This document shows, piece after piece, positions 46,758-60,431 of a stretch of DNA of 64,000 nt (its first letter is position 1; each line of letters starts with the position of its first letter). Made by a program: the position numbers and the translations under genes. Location: assembly GCA_922989275.2 (NCBI GenBank), contig OV277864.1, positions 72,420,158 through 72,484,157 of the forward strand, given 5' to 3'. The stretch is from Gari tellinella. Taxonomy: Eukaryota > Mollusca > Bivalvia > Cardiida > Psammobiidae. The notes beneath the pieces are model-generated. The model saw nothing but the letters and a program-made list of their open reading frames with translations. It made no database searches and had not been told where the DNA came from.

Positions 46758-47500
46758 TAGTTGTGTCTTACGATGTATCAAAACGAGTGTCAAACAGTTT
46801 GGCTCCTGCCATGTGTATTGATATTTCTTCTTTGATCAAATAAGCCCTAAATCTGACTTGAAGAAATATTGCAGACGTCACTATCAATTTAAAAACGATA
46901 TTATGGCGGTTAGAAGGTTAAAACAGACATTAAAATCTGGCAGTGAAAGATCTAATAACATATGTTTCGATTTTAACTATAAATTCCTTTCTTTCTGTTT
47001 CATTATCGTCAATAAATGTGTTATATGTAAAATAGCGTTTAATAAGATTGTTTTGAAAAAGGTTTATGATTTTTCGAACTGTCTCAAACAAACACAAGGG
47101 AGGCAAATCTTTTTAATCGTATTGCACATACTTTTCAATGAACGAACCACTACCAAAATATTATTTGCGCATACTTTATGGACTTGTGTGAAATTTATAC
47201 AATTTTGATATACGCTTTCTCTAGGGACTTTCTACATCATAGGTAATATATATACATACCAATTAATGTCAGTTTCAGTATATAGTATAGTCAAAGTTAA
47301 TTAGTATACAGCTTTTTAGATTTGGTTAACGGAACTCGGTCAACATTTTCTGTTTTTTAAATTTCAGTGCAGCAATAATCAATGACAGAAGTAAACTATT
47401 TTGACATAAAGCTGAATTAGTTGTGCACACATGTTTTTGCAGGACACAACAAAAAAACTGACAATGCTTATACTTATACGATCGAATACTGGAACTAGTT

Positions 47501-49167
47501 ATCTCTGTTTGTTTGCTTGAAGATTAAAATAGAAGTGTATAAGGTTGATGACAACGCAGTTATTCGCCCTTGCAACGGAACGTTTTATTTATTCTCTGTT
47601 TATTTTCATCTTGCTTTAAGCTGTCACCTGCCTTTTATACTATGACTAAGCCTTCATTTTGATGGTAGTAGAAAGGAGAATGTATTGTACAATTCACAAG
47701 AAATCTAAATAGAAGAATATATTGAATGTGTCGCTGTTTTTCTTCATTTTTAATGCAAGGATATATGTAAACTAGTAATGTGTGTATGTGTTGCTAATTT
47801 ATTATAGTTATTTAAAAATGATGCAAATTTTAAATGACGTTAACTATTATAATATGCGACTTTAGAACGATCTAAACGTTATTGCAATGCAATAAAACGT
47901 AAAAAAGTTTGAAAGATGCTTATCTATCGCATTTGTAGTAAACGATAATTTGCAGTCTGATCACATGCAAGTTTCTGAACTGTTTACAATTATAGTACTT
48001 GTAGTAGTCATATGTGTTTTTAGAAATATTAAGTGCTTGAGTTGAATACTTACGGCACTGCGACACTGTATGGATCAGCAGGAAAACATATTTTCCACAG
48101 TACAGATCTATCTCTCTCTCTCGCTCTCTCTTTCTCTCAACAACGACACTTAAGGGGAGAAAACAATTATGTGTGTTATTTGGAGGCCATTGTTTTAGGG
48201 ATGAAACATTTAGAGTTGGCCTACATCGCCAAACAGCTTGAATCAAGATCAGACGCCGCGTAACGTGGCATTTGATCTGAATTTAAACTATTTGTCACTC
48301 GTCAATATATGTTTCTGTCCACTTATAAGTAATTTTGAGATACAACATCAGACGATCATTTTAAGCAGACGATAGAGCAGTTGTGAAAAGATTGGACATA
48401 CGTGTCTTGTTATGGGAATGGCGGTAAGTGTTGTTGTAGGGAGGAAATCGTTGTCCAAAAAGCAATTGTAGGGAGGAAATACTGTAATAGTGTTGCCGAA
48501 GTGACACATGGCAATTTGGTTGACTTGGTTTGTCAATCGTTTGATTGTATTAGCCAAGCAATAATCGTCTGTGTGTTACATCCAATTACAAACATCGTCT
48601 GTTTACATTTAAATAAAGTTTTATCCGGTTCTTAATCAGTGTCTGTTTGTGTAATAACATTCTGTTTTATGTCTTTTTAAACAAGACATTTTATTACAAG
48701 TGCCAACTATTATGCGTCCTGATCAGATGCCAGACACACAATTACTCGACTGTTGGATCTTAACGAGGTATTGCAACGGTATTCAAGTTTAATTATCAAT
48801 ATTGTTTTCAAGACAAACGTAGACGAAATTTTATATGACGAAATCTGAATTGATAAGCACTGGAACAACAATAACAACTTTATGTGAAAGTCGACCCGTA
48901 TAATTTCCAATTGTCTTTTTTGAACTTGCTTTTTGGTGTCTTTTACACATGTCTTTTACAGTTATTTCTTTTTTATATGTAATTCGAGGTCATATATTAT
49001 ATATTGGGTATAATATTGTTGTTTTTATCAATATAATATATGCAATAAAATTACTGTGTTTACAAACTAGTTAAATAAATTATATTTCATGTATGTTACA
49101 CAGGAATACTCCTTAAACCTTAATACTCCTTAAAGTCTTTACCCGATAGAACACAGTAAGTGACATA
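47501..49167. other. Region with worn MITEs, no gene seen
   Basis: A J-type piece near 47600-47690, a CT-rich run (48108-48139), a worn H-type hairpin (48225-48305) and GGGAGGAAATCGTTG words (48440-48480). Frames over these are repeat-derived. Confidence 0.4.
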
Positions 49168-49413
49168 CAGTGGAGAATCTGTTATTCTTTCCCGTTTAAA
49201 CGCAAACGTACGCAAACGCAAAGCACTAAAACGTAGAAAAGAACAACTTTTGGACAATTCTGATAATTCTTGTTTATCTTGGTGGCAAACAGTTTGGAGC
49301 CTGATCAGACGCCGGGTTACCCGGCGTCTGATCTGGCTCCAAACTGTTTGCACTGCAAATAATAGTTTTAGCGTAAACGCGTTTATTTGGAAAGAATAAC
49401 AGATTCTCCACTG
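49168..49413. mobile_element. Family B MITE, opposite orientation
   Basis: TA-flanked and near-consensus with intact ends and hairpin. Almost identical to the inverted copy at 27550-27795. Confidence 0.8.
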
Positions 49414-50794
49414 TAATATACTGGTTTACAAAGATGATTTGTCATCTTTTATCTAAGGCATTATGCATTGTATACGTTAGTTGTTCTGGCCCTGGCAGTA
49501 ATAGAGTTTATAAGACTCCTCTTTATGAGTTTACAGTCTAACAAGATCTAAAATATGGTCAATTGGTGTAAGGTATTTCTTTGCATGATAATACATTCTG
49601 TAATTGGGATCAACTAAGGCGATACTTATTGAAAACTACGAACAGGAGATTCTTCCTTAGGAGCGAATGCCGAACTTAAGATTCTATACGAAACCAGTGC
49701 AGAAAATGACGAGAAAGTCCTTAAGAAACTGTCTGATCTAGGTATTCACTGTTTTAAGAATTGGCAATACACGCAAAAACATTGAGCAGCCAGAGTGTTT
49801 ATGTATCTTAATCCTTGTAAATTTGCAAGATTAGTGTTTTTAATTGTTTGTCAAATTTTAGCGAAAGGTCTGTTCTTTACACATTATCTATCACCAAATG
49901 ATACGCTTTATTCACGGCTATTTTACTAGTAAATCACGTCTAAAAACAACCCGCAATTTTCAGGTAATTAAATAAGTGTCGTTTGCAAAAGGATGTCAGA
50001 TGATTTGTGACTTTTTCGTTTTAAAATCATCATTTGTATATATCCGGTATTTTGATCGTGGGTTGAGCTAAGGAAAATCGATATTGAAAGCCGTGACTTT
50101 GAATTGGTTCAAATAAAAAGGTCATGGGTTATACAAGGGAATTATTCGCAATTGTTTAAACAGTCCAAATTGACACACGTATCAGTTGACAGACCTTTCG
50201 GACCTTTTTTATTGGAAAGTAGCTGCTGAGCTTTTAACAGTTGAAAGTTAAAGGTTTTAAGCAGACGAAAAGATATTTTCCTCGCAAGAGGTAAGTGTCA
50301 TGTGCCCTCCCAATCTTTAATTTTGTAACATCAAACGAAGTCTGTGTTACGCGGCGTCTGATCCTGATCCAAACTTGTTTCGCAATTTTACTCTAGTCGC
50401 GTTTAGCACGATAAGGGTTAAGACATTTCTTATTTGTGTTTAGAATTAAATAACGAAATTGTAAAACTTTTGACTTTGAATAAGGACTAAGGATATTGGC
50501 CTTCTAGTGCAGTCATTGTTTTGTAAAAAAAACTGTTAACCTGTTTAAGTACAATTCCTATGCTAGTGAATTTATTAAATTTACAGCATGTAATACAAAG
50601 AACGACAAAAACAAAATCAAATAGTTCGTGGCCTTCTCGGAATAGCCTTACTGTTGGTTAAACTAGGCGATTTTCATTTTACAATGTTCTTCTAAAATAT
50701 TTAAGCCCGTATTAATTCCTCTATTAGATTATCAATAAAAACCCTGAAAGAAAAAACGTAAAATGCATTTGCCTAACGGAAAAAAGTAGCTTAA
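49414..50794. other. Stretch without a gene
   Basis: Contains an F-type trace (49680-49760) and a half-hairpin (GGCGTCTGATCCTGATCC near 50352). Nothing coding was seen. Confidence 0.4.
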
Positions 50795-51032
50795 CACTTT
50801 CCCTCTCAATGACGCCTGAAAGCGCATTTGCAAACAGTTTTGATCCTGATCAGACGCCGTGAAACGCGGCGTCTGATCACGATTCAAACTGTTTGACACA
50901 TTTATCGATATGTTTTAAGTCATACTACGTTGACTTTTACTTTGTAACTATCTTGCAAACAACAAAATTGAAGCAAGAGACAATAAAACATTGAATGGGT
51001 GAAACTTTCGAGAAAGATATGGCAGTGGAAAT
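50795..51032. mobile_element. Family G MITE
   Basis: TTAA|CACTTTCCCTCTCAATGACG at the left, hairpin TGATCCTGATCAGACGCCGT with complement, and the AACAACAAAATTGAAGCA tract. The right end is worn. Confidence 0.65.
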
Positions 51033-52534
51033 TTTAAAAGCAATAACTTGTTTTGCAAATGTTAAAACAAATGTCAAACCAACATTTACGTATACACTGT
51101 GACAATTTGCTTCATTGATTAAACATTGAACATTTTCCAAGGTAGTTTGACTTTTGTTAAGTGTTGGCACAAATGCATTGTTCTATATCAATCTAGTTTG
51201 TATTGGCACTTACCTTCGCTATTTGATCTGTTTCTGTCAGTTAACAGTCTCTAAATTTATCATTTTATAACACTATGATAACTGATTTGCCATGACACCT
51301 TACTCGCTTACGCTAGATTATATAGAACTAGTCGTTTCAATAGTACTTTTTGTGCTATGCATGCATTATTCTTTTAATATGCACGGACAATACTTAATAT
51401 AGTATTATTGCTCAGATATTGTTTTTAGTGAATATGTTATTTCATCCATCTCCATTATACAAACTATTCAGTACTATTGCCATTGCCCTATTTTGACTAC
51501 ATGTTGGGTTTTTATGTTAAAAAAAATATCTGCATTTGAAGAACGAACTGTGTATATTAGTAAGCATACAATAGTACTGATTTAAATATTAAGATAAGAT
51601 TGGTCTTCAGTGAATCATCAACAACATCATTAAAGTCGGAATTCTTAATCAATATAAAAGTATCAAATAATCTTTATTATGACCATAGATGTATACATAC
51701 GTTACTGACGTCTGTCTCGGAAATTATCACTGTTTATATAAAAAACAAACTTAGAGTAATCAAATTAGGCGTCTGATCTTGGTTCAAACTGTTTGTCACT
51801 CATCTAAATGTTTCTTTTGTCTAAATGTCCATAACGTAACACTGAAGGGAAAAATTACATACGACAGTTTTAAGCCGACGATATATCCGCAGTTAAAGCG
51901 TTAGACATAATTGTCTTGTTTGGCGAACAGCAGACAAACATTTTTTGTAAGAAGGAAACTGCTGTTCGGGTGGCCTTACTAGGGAAAAAATATTGTATTG
52001 GTTTTCGTCTTCTTAATGTTCATTTAAAGGCATTTTCATATCTGACAATTCAGTCAGATTGTCAAACAGTTTAGTACCATAAGAGCGGTCGAGTGAGTTT
52101 GTGTCTCATAAGGATTCATGTTACATTTGCCTAGAATCTTTATTTGAGATATGAAAATAGACGAGAAATATTAAAGCAGATGACGTCATGACAGTGAATC
52201 GGTTGATTGTTACCATAAAACTACTCACTTATTTCAATATCCCGCTTCTGTGCTGTATTATATGCCTTCGTATGATACCGAGCGTTTTCGCGTGTATCTG
52301 CGGAGTAAAATACAAGAGTCTGTATCAGCCACCTTGTATCAGCCACTTTGTATTTTACTCTGATGTCGCTTTCGATTTAACGTGACGTCATTTACGTACA
52401 TGTACGAGTGCCGCTTTATTCTTTGTGGCATACACAAATTCTTGTTCTGCTTCAAATAACTAATAAATTTTGGATATAAATTGATTTAAACAACTATTTA
52501 GTTGTTTCTGGTTTGTATTCAAGGCATATAATAA
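51033..52534. other. Stretch without a gene
   Basis: A half H-type MITE spans about 51768-52040. A hairpin of about 64 bases (52298-52361, GAGTAAAATACAAGAG...TTGTATTTTACTC) contains a duplicated TGTATCAGCCAC. The left edge of segmental copy 2 lies near 51610. Confidence 0.4.
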
Positions 52535-52692
52535 ACACATCACCAGTTGGCAGTGCGCAACAGAGTGTTGCAATTTTGGCGGAAACAACCGATCAGACTC
52601 GCGCCAAGGCGCTCGTCAGATCGGCTATTTCCGCCAAAAACGTCTCGAGCTAAATACATCACTCTGTATCGCACTGTCAACTGGTAATGTGT
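52535..52692. mobile_element. Palindromic MITE (family O)
   Basis: Ends ACACATCACCAGTTGGCAGT and the complement. A central GGCGGAAAC...TTTCCGCC hairpin has a GGCGCTCGTCAGATCGGC arm. Confidence 0.6.
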
Positions 52693-53222
52693 ATGTATTG
52701 CAAACATTTACATTGAATACTTGCTTCCAATGAAGAATAGTGCAATATTTGTATCTTATATTTTAAACAATATATGAATACTGGGAAGACGACAATACTG
52801 TTTAAACAGTAGCATTTATTTGGAAATCACTATGCTCATTTGGAACAGTTTATAAAAGATCTGATGTCCATTCCGTGCCACCTAAATTGCTAGGCTCCTC
52901 AATATTGTCAAGAAGTTGTCATTTTCTAAATAATATGGCATTGTTTTAACGTTTGGTCGAGTTTGAACAGAATGAAATAAAATATCCAGCTTGTAGTTTT
53001 TGAATATGTTATTATCATGTAACTACGGCCTCTTCCTTTGAGCAACATGTTAGACACTAACTAGATAAAACCATATTGTGATAATAGGTCGTCCGCAATC
53101 AAGTAAAGTCTACAACTTAATTACAAATAAATGTTGATCATTTTCGAAATAGGAGCTAAGATAAGGTTTGTTGTTTGATGTGTCTGATCCAAAACTTCAA
53201 CTGTCAGAGGAACCGCACTTAA

Positions 53223-53447
53223 CCCTATCCCCCATATAAGCGTCTTTTAGTGCATTAAATTTATGAAAAATTTAAGACAATAATTCCAATTTTTACAGTC
53301 ATGAAAATGTACCAGGAAATTGTTTTCAAAATCCTAGCAGATGATAGCTTCGAGCAGGTTGAAAGTAAAGCAGAATGTGCTAGGCTTTCAGCTTGCTTAG
53401 AATTATCAAAAGTCTGTAAATCTAAAAACAGGCTAAAGCGTAAAGGG
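53223..53447. mobile_element. Family A MITE, worn
   Basis: TTAA|CCCTATCCCCCATATAAGCG at the left and GCGTAAAGGG|TTAA at the right. Half of the hairpin is deleted. Confidence 0.6.
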
Positions 53448-56300
53448 TTAAGAGCGCAATGTACAAGATAACCTATTCTGTTTCCCCGATCTCAGTTCAT
53501 TTTGGTGTAAAAACTTGAGGAGTGTTGCGCACTTGAATTGCCACCGATTTACTCTTTAAATATTTAACCAGTGCCCTCTGTGGAAACATTTATATTCTTT
53601 GCAAGTACTGTGTGTCTCATTTATACGAATAACTACTTCACACGTCGATTATGAACTTCCAAACACACACTGCTACGGTTGAAGCGTCAATACAAATATG
53701 AGTTCCTTTCCTCCAAGGCCAAAGACCATGACTTGGCATTTTGATAACGCTGTTCTCATAAAAATGTCAAAACATATTTCCAAATGTAGCATTTATTGTT
53801 TTTAAGAGTGGCTCAGATAAAATCGTTCCCGACGGATCACGCAATATGCTTAAAACATTTTTGCACATTTTAACTAATAAAACTCGAGAAACGAATTTGA
53901 TTTTACAGTCACTTTGTGCAACGTATAGATATTTAAATAAATGCTTAATCCATTACTGTCTGCTTATGGGTACACGTTTTCTTTACAAACACACGAAACC
54001 CTATTAAGAGTAGACTCGTTCTATTCAAATAATGCAGCGCCTATTTCTCCTGTAGGAGTCGAGGAATCACGGTCTAGATTATCATTAAACGGAAAATAGT
54101 CAATTTGAAGTTTCATAGGACAAATTACGAGTAGTTAACCTGTTCACAGAATACAATCATTTTTATGGAGCAAGATAATCAGATCCTGTTATATTTTTGT
54201 AAGCTTATATTCATCATTATTCTGTATCTACATCTAAAACTCGTTTTTAATCTTTTCACTAAAGACAAATCGATATTGTTAGCAAACTTGTTTCAAACAA
54301 GAATCAGTTGCGACTTACTAAGAACCTAATGTGATCTTAACTGTTGGCAAGGGGACATGTTCGCTTTAATTTAGATTTAATAAGAAAGTATTCGACCTCT
54401 TCTTGTCCAAACGGGCAGGTAATACCAGTCGTAAACAGATGTTGTCTAACATTTTAACTTCCGTTAGGATGCCTTGCTGCATTAGAATGAAAATAATACT
54501 AAGCAAACTGTTCTGCAAACTGCTTGTTGTATTATCCTATGCAGTTCCAGTTCCTTAAAAAACGTTTGCTAAAGTTTCAGATAAACACACGGAGAATCGT
54601 GCTTTTGGTCAGTTCAAATTTCGTATATAGTTCATGTAATTAAATCCCAGCAAAATCAGCAGACAAGAGGCGGTTAAGTACATAAGACTTTTTAGAAGTG
54701 TCTGCAAGAGAGGATTATAATGGGTAGTATTTTTGTTTTAGAGAAGTAAAGATATTAGTTTTTGAAACACTTGCCTTATCAGGAGCTCTAAACTCGACGG
54801 TATTGTAGCTGAGATAAATGCATAAATAGCTTTATTAGTTTGATTATTATTATTAAATGTTTACATAATGAATAGTCCGCATTTATATTCTTCTAAAGAT
54901 AAACGTTGATGTATGTTCTATAGGCAAGTGACGTTAATCACAACCTCCAAAATCTTAGAGTTAAATAAGGACATATTAAATCAAATTAAAATGCCAAAAT
55001 ATTTCAATAGTGTATGTTTTTTGCTACAGTTCTTGTAAACAAACTTGACAGGAAACATAAGTAAAACTCAATAGTTTTTTACTTTGTATTCATCTCAGTA
55101 CTGTGCCAATAATTCATGGATAAAACAAAAGATGCACCTATTACATGTTCAATTAATTGGCTAGTTTACATTTCTGAATATTAAAATCGCCTGCCATTTA
55201 CTTAGGTTTAGATATTACATAAACATACACGTATATTAGAAGTTTTGTTCGACTATATCCGTTCGCAAAATTTAAGGTTACATCTAGCATCTATATACCA
55301 TGCCTTTGGCATACAATAAAACTCTAAATACCATTCACATTGCCAAATAACGCTACTAAAAATGTTTTGTGTTTTTATTGATCGTGTTTAATAAAGCAAA
55401 CGTTATCATTGCGTTCATACGGATGACGCAGATGTTAAACCATGGCGAAGATAATGTAAAAGGTTTAGTGCGATATGTTTCTGTAACTTTTATATGTTTA
55501 AACATTTTTTTTAAAGTTTGAATCAAATCATTTTATGGATACTACCAGCACAATACTGTAGTTTAATCCAGCGATTTAATTTAATAGTAAAGACAACCTT
55601 AATATTCTGCATGCTGTATAAGTGCCGTCTGCAAACTGTGTTGTCTGCAACGAATCCTTAAACTAATTTAAAGGCCTACTTGTACAGAAATTATAAACAG
55701 TGTGTGGAATTGTTTGGATCGCAATGAGACGCTTAGAAGTACAGGGTATCATCTACATTGCTGAAGGCGAAAATATTGTTACAGACTTAGAGTCATACGG
55801 ATTTTGTTCTGTTTATAAATTTATTAACATTTAATGTTTTCGTTCATTGGAATATGGTCTTATTATCTGCGCTTCATTCTCAGCCGGTGCATGTTTATAG
55901 CCTCTAGAAACAGAAAACTATGTTAAGTTTAGAAATAAATATGAACCAATGTTTAACAAAAAAATTGCTTGTCTAGACTATTTATATTTTACAGCACAAT
56001 TTTACATATTATTGCCGTTCAGGGATTGCAATGAAAGGTCCAAGCCTTTAGCTACTTCACTTTTTATGACAAAATAGAGTACTTACGACGGATGTCTGCA
56101 ACGTCATACGACGATGTTGAAATTGATGTAAATTGTTTGCCGATGTTTATGTCTGTAGGTTGTGGAAATTAATTTTGTGCGCAATGTTTCTTTTCTTTGT
56201 TAAATAAAATAAAAAATATTGGTTTAGCAGGGAGTGTAAAACAGTTTAAGAATTAACTACAATATGAGATATGTTAAATAACTAAAATTAAAACTGTATA
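53448..56300. other. Segmental-duplication sequence without a gene
   Basis: This is unique-looking AT-rich DNA that matches 34.2-39.6 kb in blocks. No hairpin element or coding signal was recognised. Confidence 0.45.
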
Positions 56301-56491
56301 CAGTAACCGTTCTATTGCGACAAGTAAATTGTGTAAAATTGAAGGTGTTTACAACAAATGACTGCTTAAAGCAAGATGAAATTAAAACAGAAAACTATTG
56401 TGATAGCTGTCACCTTGCTTTAAGCTGTCACCTGTCTTTTATACCATAATTTAGCATTCGGTTTAGTTGTTGTAATAGAAAGATTAAACTG
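56301..56491. mobile_element. Family J MITE
   Basis: TA|CAGTAACCGTTCTATTGCGA at the left and AAAGATTAAACTG|TA at the right. AAGCAAGATGA and CACCTTGCTTTAAG form the central arms. Confidence 0.6.
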
Positions 56492-56903
56492 TATTTCTAT
56501 TTCACTTGTATATCGTTACTGTTATTTCCAATACCGATAATCATTTATGTACGCGATTTTGACGTCAACGTAGCGTCTTGTCCTTAATCTATTTGAAAAG
56601 CAAATTCAATGTAATAACATATTGACTACTACAACCTCAGGAATGTTATAAACATTTTATTTTATCTGAAAAACATATGAGAGCCTGATCATACACAAGG
56701 TTAGTCAGCGTCAATGTTTAATAACATTTGTTTGATATAGGGGCAAATGAAAGTACAATTGGCTTTTACGTAAACATTTTATTAAAGGCTGCAAAATGTC
56801 TTAATTGATGAGGTTTCGTCCATTTACCACTTAGCAAGTGTCCATTTACAACAGGTTGATAGTAAAGCGTATCCGCCTTATGGCATACTATGTCTTTCTT
56901 TAA

Positions 56904-57145
56904 CCCATTACCCCACAAATACGCTTTTTTACGCCTTTATTTTATTCCTCCACTGAAGGAAACAATTCAATCTATACAGTCATTGTTAAGTATTATAAGA
57001 TATTTTTTCTTTATTCTAACAGCTTATAGATTAAAGCAGACTGAAAGTAAAGCAGAGTGTGCCTTAAGGTACATTCTGCTTTACTTTGAACCTGCTCTAA
57101 GTGGTTACTTATTTTCAAAACTAGAAACAGGCTATGGGTAATGGG
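56904..57145. mobile_element. Family A MITE
   Basis: TTAA on both sides, ends CCCATTACCCCACAAATACG and CTATGGGTAATGGG, and an intact hairpin around GTGCCTTAAGGTAC. A partial second copy follows (about 57150-57264). Confidence 0.7.
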
Positions 57146-58094
57146 TTAACTATGCATTAAGCTTCCATCTGCTGGGATATGCATGCATGTTAAAGTGGAA
57201 ATGTTGGCTTTAATGTAGGAATAAATAAATGGCGTAAAATGCGTATTTTTGGTGCAAAAGGTTAAGTTAAAGTAAACACAGAATTGATTGTAAGCGATAA
57301 TAACATGTGTTTTGGGCTGTTCATTTTGATACTACTTACTGTAAATCATTATATTCTACACTGTTCGTTCTAAGTAAAGAAACAGACAGTCTCAGTGTGT
57401 GCAAATAGCTCTTATAGGGGGATTGAAACTACCAGACTGAACATCGAAACACCTATTATTGTTAACTGCTTAATGTTTGAGGGTGTTTCCTCTCGTTGAT
57501 AGGCAGGATCAATTATTCACTCGACTAACGCATATTGCAGTCAAATTTATATTAGCACGCTTGTGAAATTGTCGTCCATAAAAACCGCCATGTGCAACAT
57601 CAATCGATGTTAAAAATATAATATGCCTTATCTTTCAAATAATATGAATGAAGTCTTAAATTGAATTTGAACGAGATGATATGCCGTACTTTTGATGACT
57701 TCATTATGATGTTTTACTGATTGGCTAACATATAGAATTGTCATTTACAAACTACAGAGGTGAAATTTCTCACAAAACGCTCCAAAGTTCCATTACAAAC
57801 AGTTTGGAGACAGATCAGACGCCGAGTGTGATCAAACTCCAAACTGTCTGCCAATTAGATACAAATAAGTAAGATTTTAGAGAAAACAAGTAAACTGTAT
57901 TTTTTTCTGTTTACATTGCGTTTGCCTTAACTTTCTTTAAACGTTTATGAATTCTCCAACTTTTCAATATTGAAGTGTATATCATGTACAATACTACGCC
58001 CAGCATGTAAAGCAGGATGAATCGCCTTGTAAATTTAATGTTAATCTCAGTTGTTTGCAATATCCATCACAAAGTAATTTCGTATAGTGCGAAA

Positions 58095-58220
58095 TGTTCA
58101 ATTCAATTCAAAGTACTCTTTATTTTTTCAGTTTGCATGTGTAAATATACATGAGAACTTTCCATAACACACATTCAACACATTAAGGTCAGGTACATCT
58201 ATTATTGATATAGTAACATC
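58095..58220 (-). repeat. Possible retroelement 3' tail, minus strand
   Basis: TTCAATTCAATTCAAAGTAC followed by TCTTTATT is the reverse complement of a typical LINE 3' end (AATAAAGAGTACTTTGAATT). It is absent from the other duplication copy. Confidence 0.4.
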
Positions 58221-58751
58221 AGTTATAAATTCTTAACTAATGACTTAAATGTAACTTATAATTTCGAAAGGAAGAGAACAGCATACATTTGTTTTAAAAC
58301 TATCAGTTGATATTATTTAAAGTGGATATATGGGAGATCCGGAGATATTGCCGCAGATAAGCGGCAGATCCCCGTGATTAAGACATGTCCCCGCGTGCGT
58401 TTTATGCCAACGGCTCTAGTGAGTTCAATATAACGGATTTTACCAGTGTTTTCGCGAGGTGCCATTCATGTTTCATGGGATTAATGTAATATATTCTATT
58501 GTAATTTGGATAATTAACCGTTAAAGGTCAGTTTACTCGTTTTTGTTTACAAAAAATGGTACATGCAGGCTATTTTCTCCATTCGGTCCATAGGTACTTC
58601 GTCCATGAGTCATTTACAGTTAGCTTAATAATCAATTTGCACTTTCTTTTGTTAGATATTTCATTAGTTCAACAGATATTGGAAATAGTCAATTTGACCT
58701 CGTATTATGTTTGAACATATATCGTGACAGAGTTTGAAGATAGCAGTTCTC

Positions 58752-58754
58752 TCG

Positions 58755-58786
<32 letters not shown>

Positions 58787-58800
58787 GTTTTTTGTCTCTC
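58752..58800. repeat. (CT)n microsatellite
   Basis: CTCTCT runs interrupted by TTT. Confidence 0.9.
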
Positions 58801-59635
58801 CATCCCTGTCTCTCTCCCTAAACATTATGCTCAGTACAAATACAGTTATTATTGCATCTAATTAGTTGATGAATGTCTGCATTAGACAGATTGACCATGT
58901 ATCATTTAACTACAAATGTTTATAAAAGTAATTCTTCAGTCAAAGTTTCTTATATGCTTTTTGTGGTTGTATACTTGCTCGCTGCAAACAGAGATGGTCT
59001 CGCCCCAGGGTTTTCGCTGAACCATGTGGTTGGTGTTTTCATTGTTGCCAGCATTGGGTATTGTATTGCATGCCCACTATAAATATTATTGTAATTGGCA
59101 ACAGTGTAGATCTAGTTGCTATTTCTATTGTTTACTAAATACATTAGTACTTTCATAACAGAATACCTCTACAAGTAATTTAAATGTTGTTTTTATATAC
59201 TGCACCTCAATGTTGGTCAAAGCTAGTACCGAAAGCTCCATCGATGATGAAAGTATGTACATATTTTTGTCTTACATATCGTTCGTGTTCCACGTCATCT
59301 GGGGTCCTCTGGTCAAAGTCGGCATGATTTTCATTTTAGTGATTTAAGCTTTTAGCATGTTTGTTGTATTGTCGTCTGTAAAAGAAGTTGTTAACATTTT
59401 GAAAGCCGAAATTTTGCAGTTTCTTTACGACGTTATTACATCCTCTCAAACTGTTATTATTAATAATTTAACCCGTAGAAATAGATTACTATGCATTTAG
59501 ACCACTTTTCACTTAATAGTGTTATAACAATGGGTGCAGTTGCTACTTTAAAAAAGAAATCACTTGAAACATTAAGCGTTCATTTACATCAAACAATTAT
59601 CAATGACATATAAAACAACGTAATGTGCCACTCAA

Positions 59636-59875
59636 CCCTTTCACTCTCAGTGACGCCATTAAGCGCATTTGTAAACAGTTTTGGTTCAGATTAGACGCCG
59701 CGTAACGCGGCGTCTGATCAGGACCCAATCTGTTTGACACTCTTATCGATATTAATTAAGCCATACAACCCTAAATCTAACTTTGAAACGTGTCTTGCAG
59801 ACAACAATATTGATACAGACGACAATAAAGCCGTGAGGGGGTAAAACTCTCCCGAATAATTTGATCATGAAAGGG
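59636..59875. mobile_element. Family G MITE
   Basis: CCCTTTCACTCTCAGTGACG at the left, CATGAAAGGG at the right, and a strong hairpin around GACGCCGCGTAACGCGGCG. Confidence 0.7.
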
Positions 59876-60431
59876 TTCGATAACTCGTCGCTTGCTAGTC
59901 GTGGCGTCCCGAAAATTTGCAAAACATTTGTCTCCAAATCATGCTATGCGTAACGCAGCGTTTGAACATGATGTACTTTCACGACGCTCGTATTTAAAAT
60001 TAAATGAAATTACTTAAACGATTGCAGACGGAAACTGTGAAGCAGGGCAGACGATATTGTAGCAAACGAAGTATTCAGACAGTAATAATGACGTATTTGC
60101 TAGAGGTAACGTCCTCTAACTGACCCTTACAAACTGTCACAACATATTTCCCTTTTAATCACTAAAGGGTTTTTAAGACAATTATTGACAGAATTGTTCC
60201 CGACAGATAATGTAATTGCAATCAAATAGCTTTAGACAACAAGTTTAACAATTACAAGATGGCAATACATGCCCTGGTCTTGTGTTTTCTATTAGATTGT
60301 ATTCGAAACGGTAACATTTCTTGGTTAGTTATAACCGTTTCTGCACTTGTCACACCGTTCACATTTATGTTATTTCCTTAACGCTTGAATTTAACCATAT
60401 ACATGATGAGGGCGATTTTGTTATAATTTAT

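Larger units (their letters stand above)
30480..47500. repeat. Segmental duplication, copy 1
   Basis: Blocks in this span recur in the same order and orientation at 51.6-63.8 kb. Anchors, first copy then second: 30524/51671, 34200-34520/53630-53935, 36510-36690/55030-55215, 39480/55591, 40060-40230/57715-57860, 42845-43090/60090-60340, 45355-45620/62420-62700, 47225-47460/63540-63770. The offset drifts from about 21 kb to 16 kb because each copy has its own insertions. No shared open reading frame was found. Confidence 0.65.
57265..59635. other. Segmental-duplication sequence without a gene
   Basis: It matches 39.8-41.6 kb in blocks. It includes a worn B-type hairpin (57795-57850), a probable minus-strand retroelement tail and a CT microsatellite. 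The 69-codon frame at 58873 has hydrophobic stretches but no homology that I recognise. Confidence 0.4.

Noticed and set aside
46858..47208. 116-codon open frame
   Set aside because: It lies in duplicated AT-rich DNA. The product is Lys/Ile/Phe-rich as chance AT-rich frames are, and no partner frame exists in the second copy.
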